Source of the DNA: Candidatus Stygibacter frigidus
GTDB taxonomy: Bacteria > Cloacimonadota > Cloacimonadia > Cloacimonadales > TCS61
Assembly: GCA_030765325.1 (NCBI GenBank)
Contig: JAVCCT010000054.1
Coordinates: 1-5,397, forward strand
Reading direction: 5' to 3'
DNA length: 5,397 bases
A program made the position numbers and the translations under genes. The notes beneath the pieces are model-generated. The model saw nothing but the letters and a program-made list of their open reading frames with translations. It was not told where the DNA came from and made no database searches. Below, one piece after another: positions 5,396-5,397 of this stretch; position 1 is the stretch's first letter, and each line of letters opens with the position of its first letter.

Positions 5396-5397
5396 AG

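Overview
The window reads like ordinary chromosomal DNA from an uncultured, moderately AT-rich bacterium of the Fibrobacteres-Chlorobi-Bacteroidetes (FCB) superphylum. My best guess is Candidatus Cloacimonadota or a close neighbour. The main clue is the secreted protein ending in a YPNPFNGNG...GLYFYKL...KKAIILK tail, a FlgD-Ig-like / type IX secretion-style sorting domain typical of FCB phyla. The one clear promoter is a TTGACA/TATAAA type rather than the divergent Bacteroidetes type, which argues mildly against Bacteroidetes proper. The phylum is an inference.

Layout. (1) Positions 2-955, plus strand: a lipoprotein with a von Willebrand factor A domain. Its first few codons lie off the left edge, and its frame is open to the edge through a complete lipobox. 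(2) Positions 969-3436: a large exported peptidyl-arginine deiminase-like protein (related to Porphyromonas PPAD), 13 bases downstream and probably in the same operon. It is broken by a one-base frameshift near 1865-1868 into two reading frames (969-1880 and 1883-3436). Catalytic Asp/His/Asp are in the first piece and catalytic Asn/Cys in the second, so neither piece alone could be an enzyme. The second piece also carries an Ig-like domain, a beta-sandwich domain apparently interrupted by another domain, and the sorting tail. (3) Positions 3437-3592: a striking 31-bp RNA hairpin made of 9-nt repeats, then a near-consensus promoter. (4) Positions 3593-4447: nfo, endonuclease IV, with all nine metal ligands, overlapping by ATGA with (5) positions 4444-4974, a GNAT acetyltransferase. 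(6) Positions 4975-5397: mostly non-coding and AT-rich, with a terminator-like hairpin around 5143-5215 and, at the right edge on the minus strand, a possible C-terminal end of a convergent gene (stop at 5294).

Functionally there are two units. The left unit is a cell-surface pair: an outer-membrane-type VWA lipoprotein that could bind protein ligands through a metal site, and a secreted or surface-anchored enzyme predicted to citrullinate C-terminal arginines. The right unit is a housekeeping DNA-repair gene with a translationally coupled acetyltransferase. The most interesting items are the PPAD-like enzyme with its conserved substrate-carboxylate arginines, the frameshift through its active site, and the strand-specific perfect hairpin built from 9-nt repeats. 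I found no CRISPR array, tRNA, rRNA or intact mobile element.
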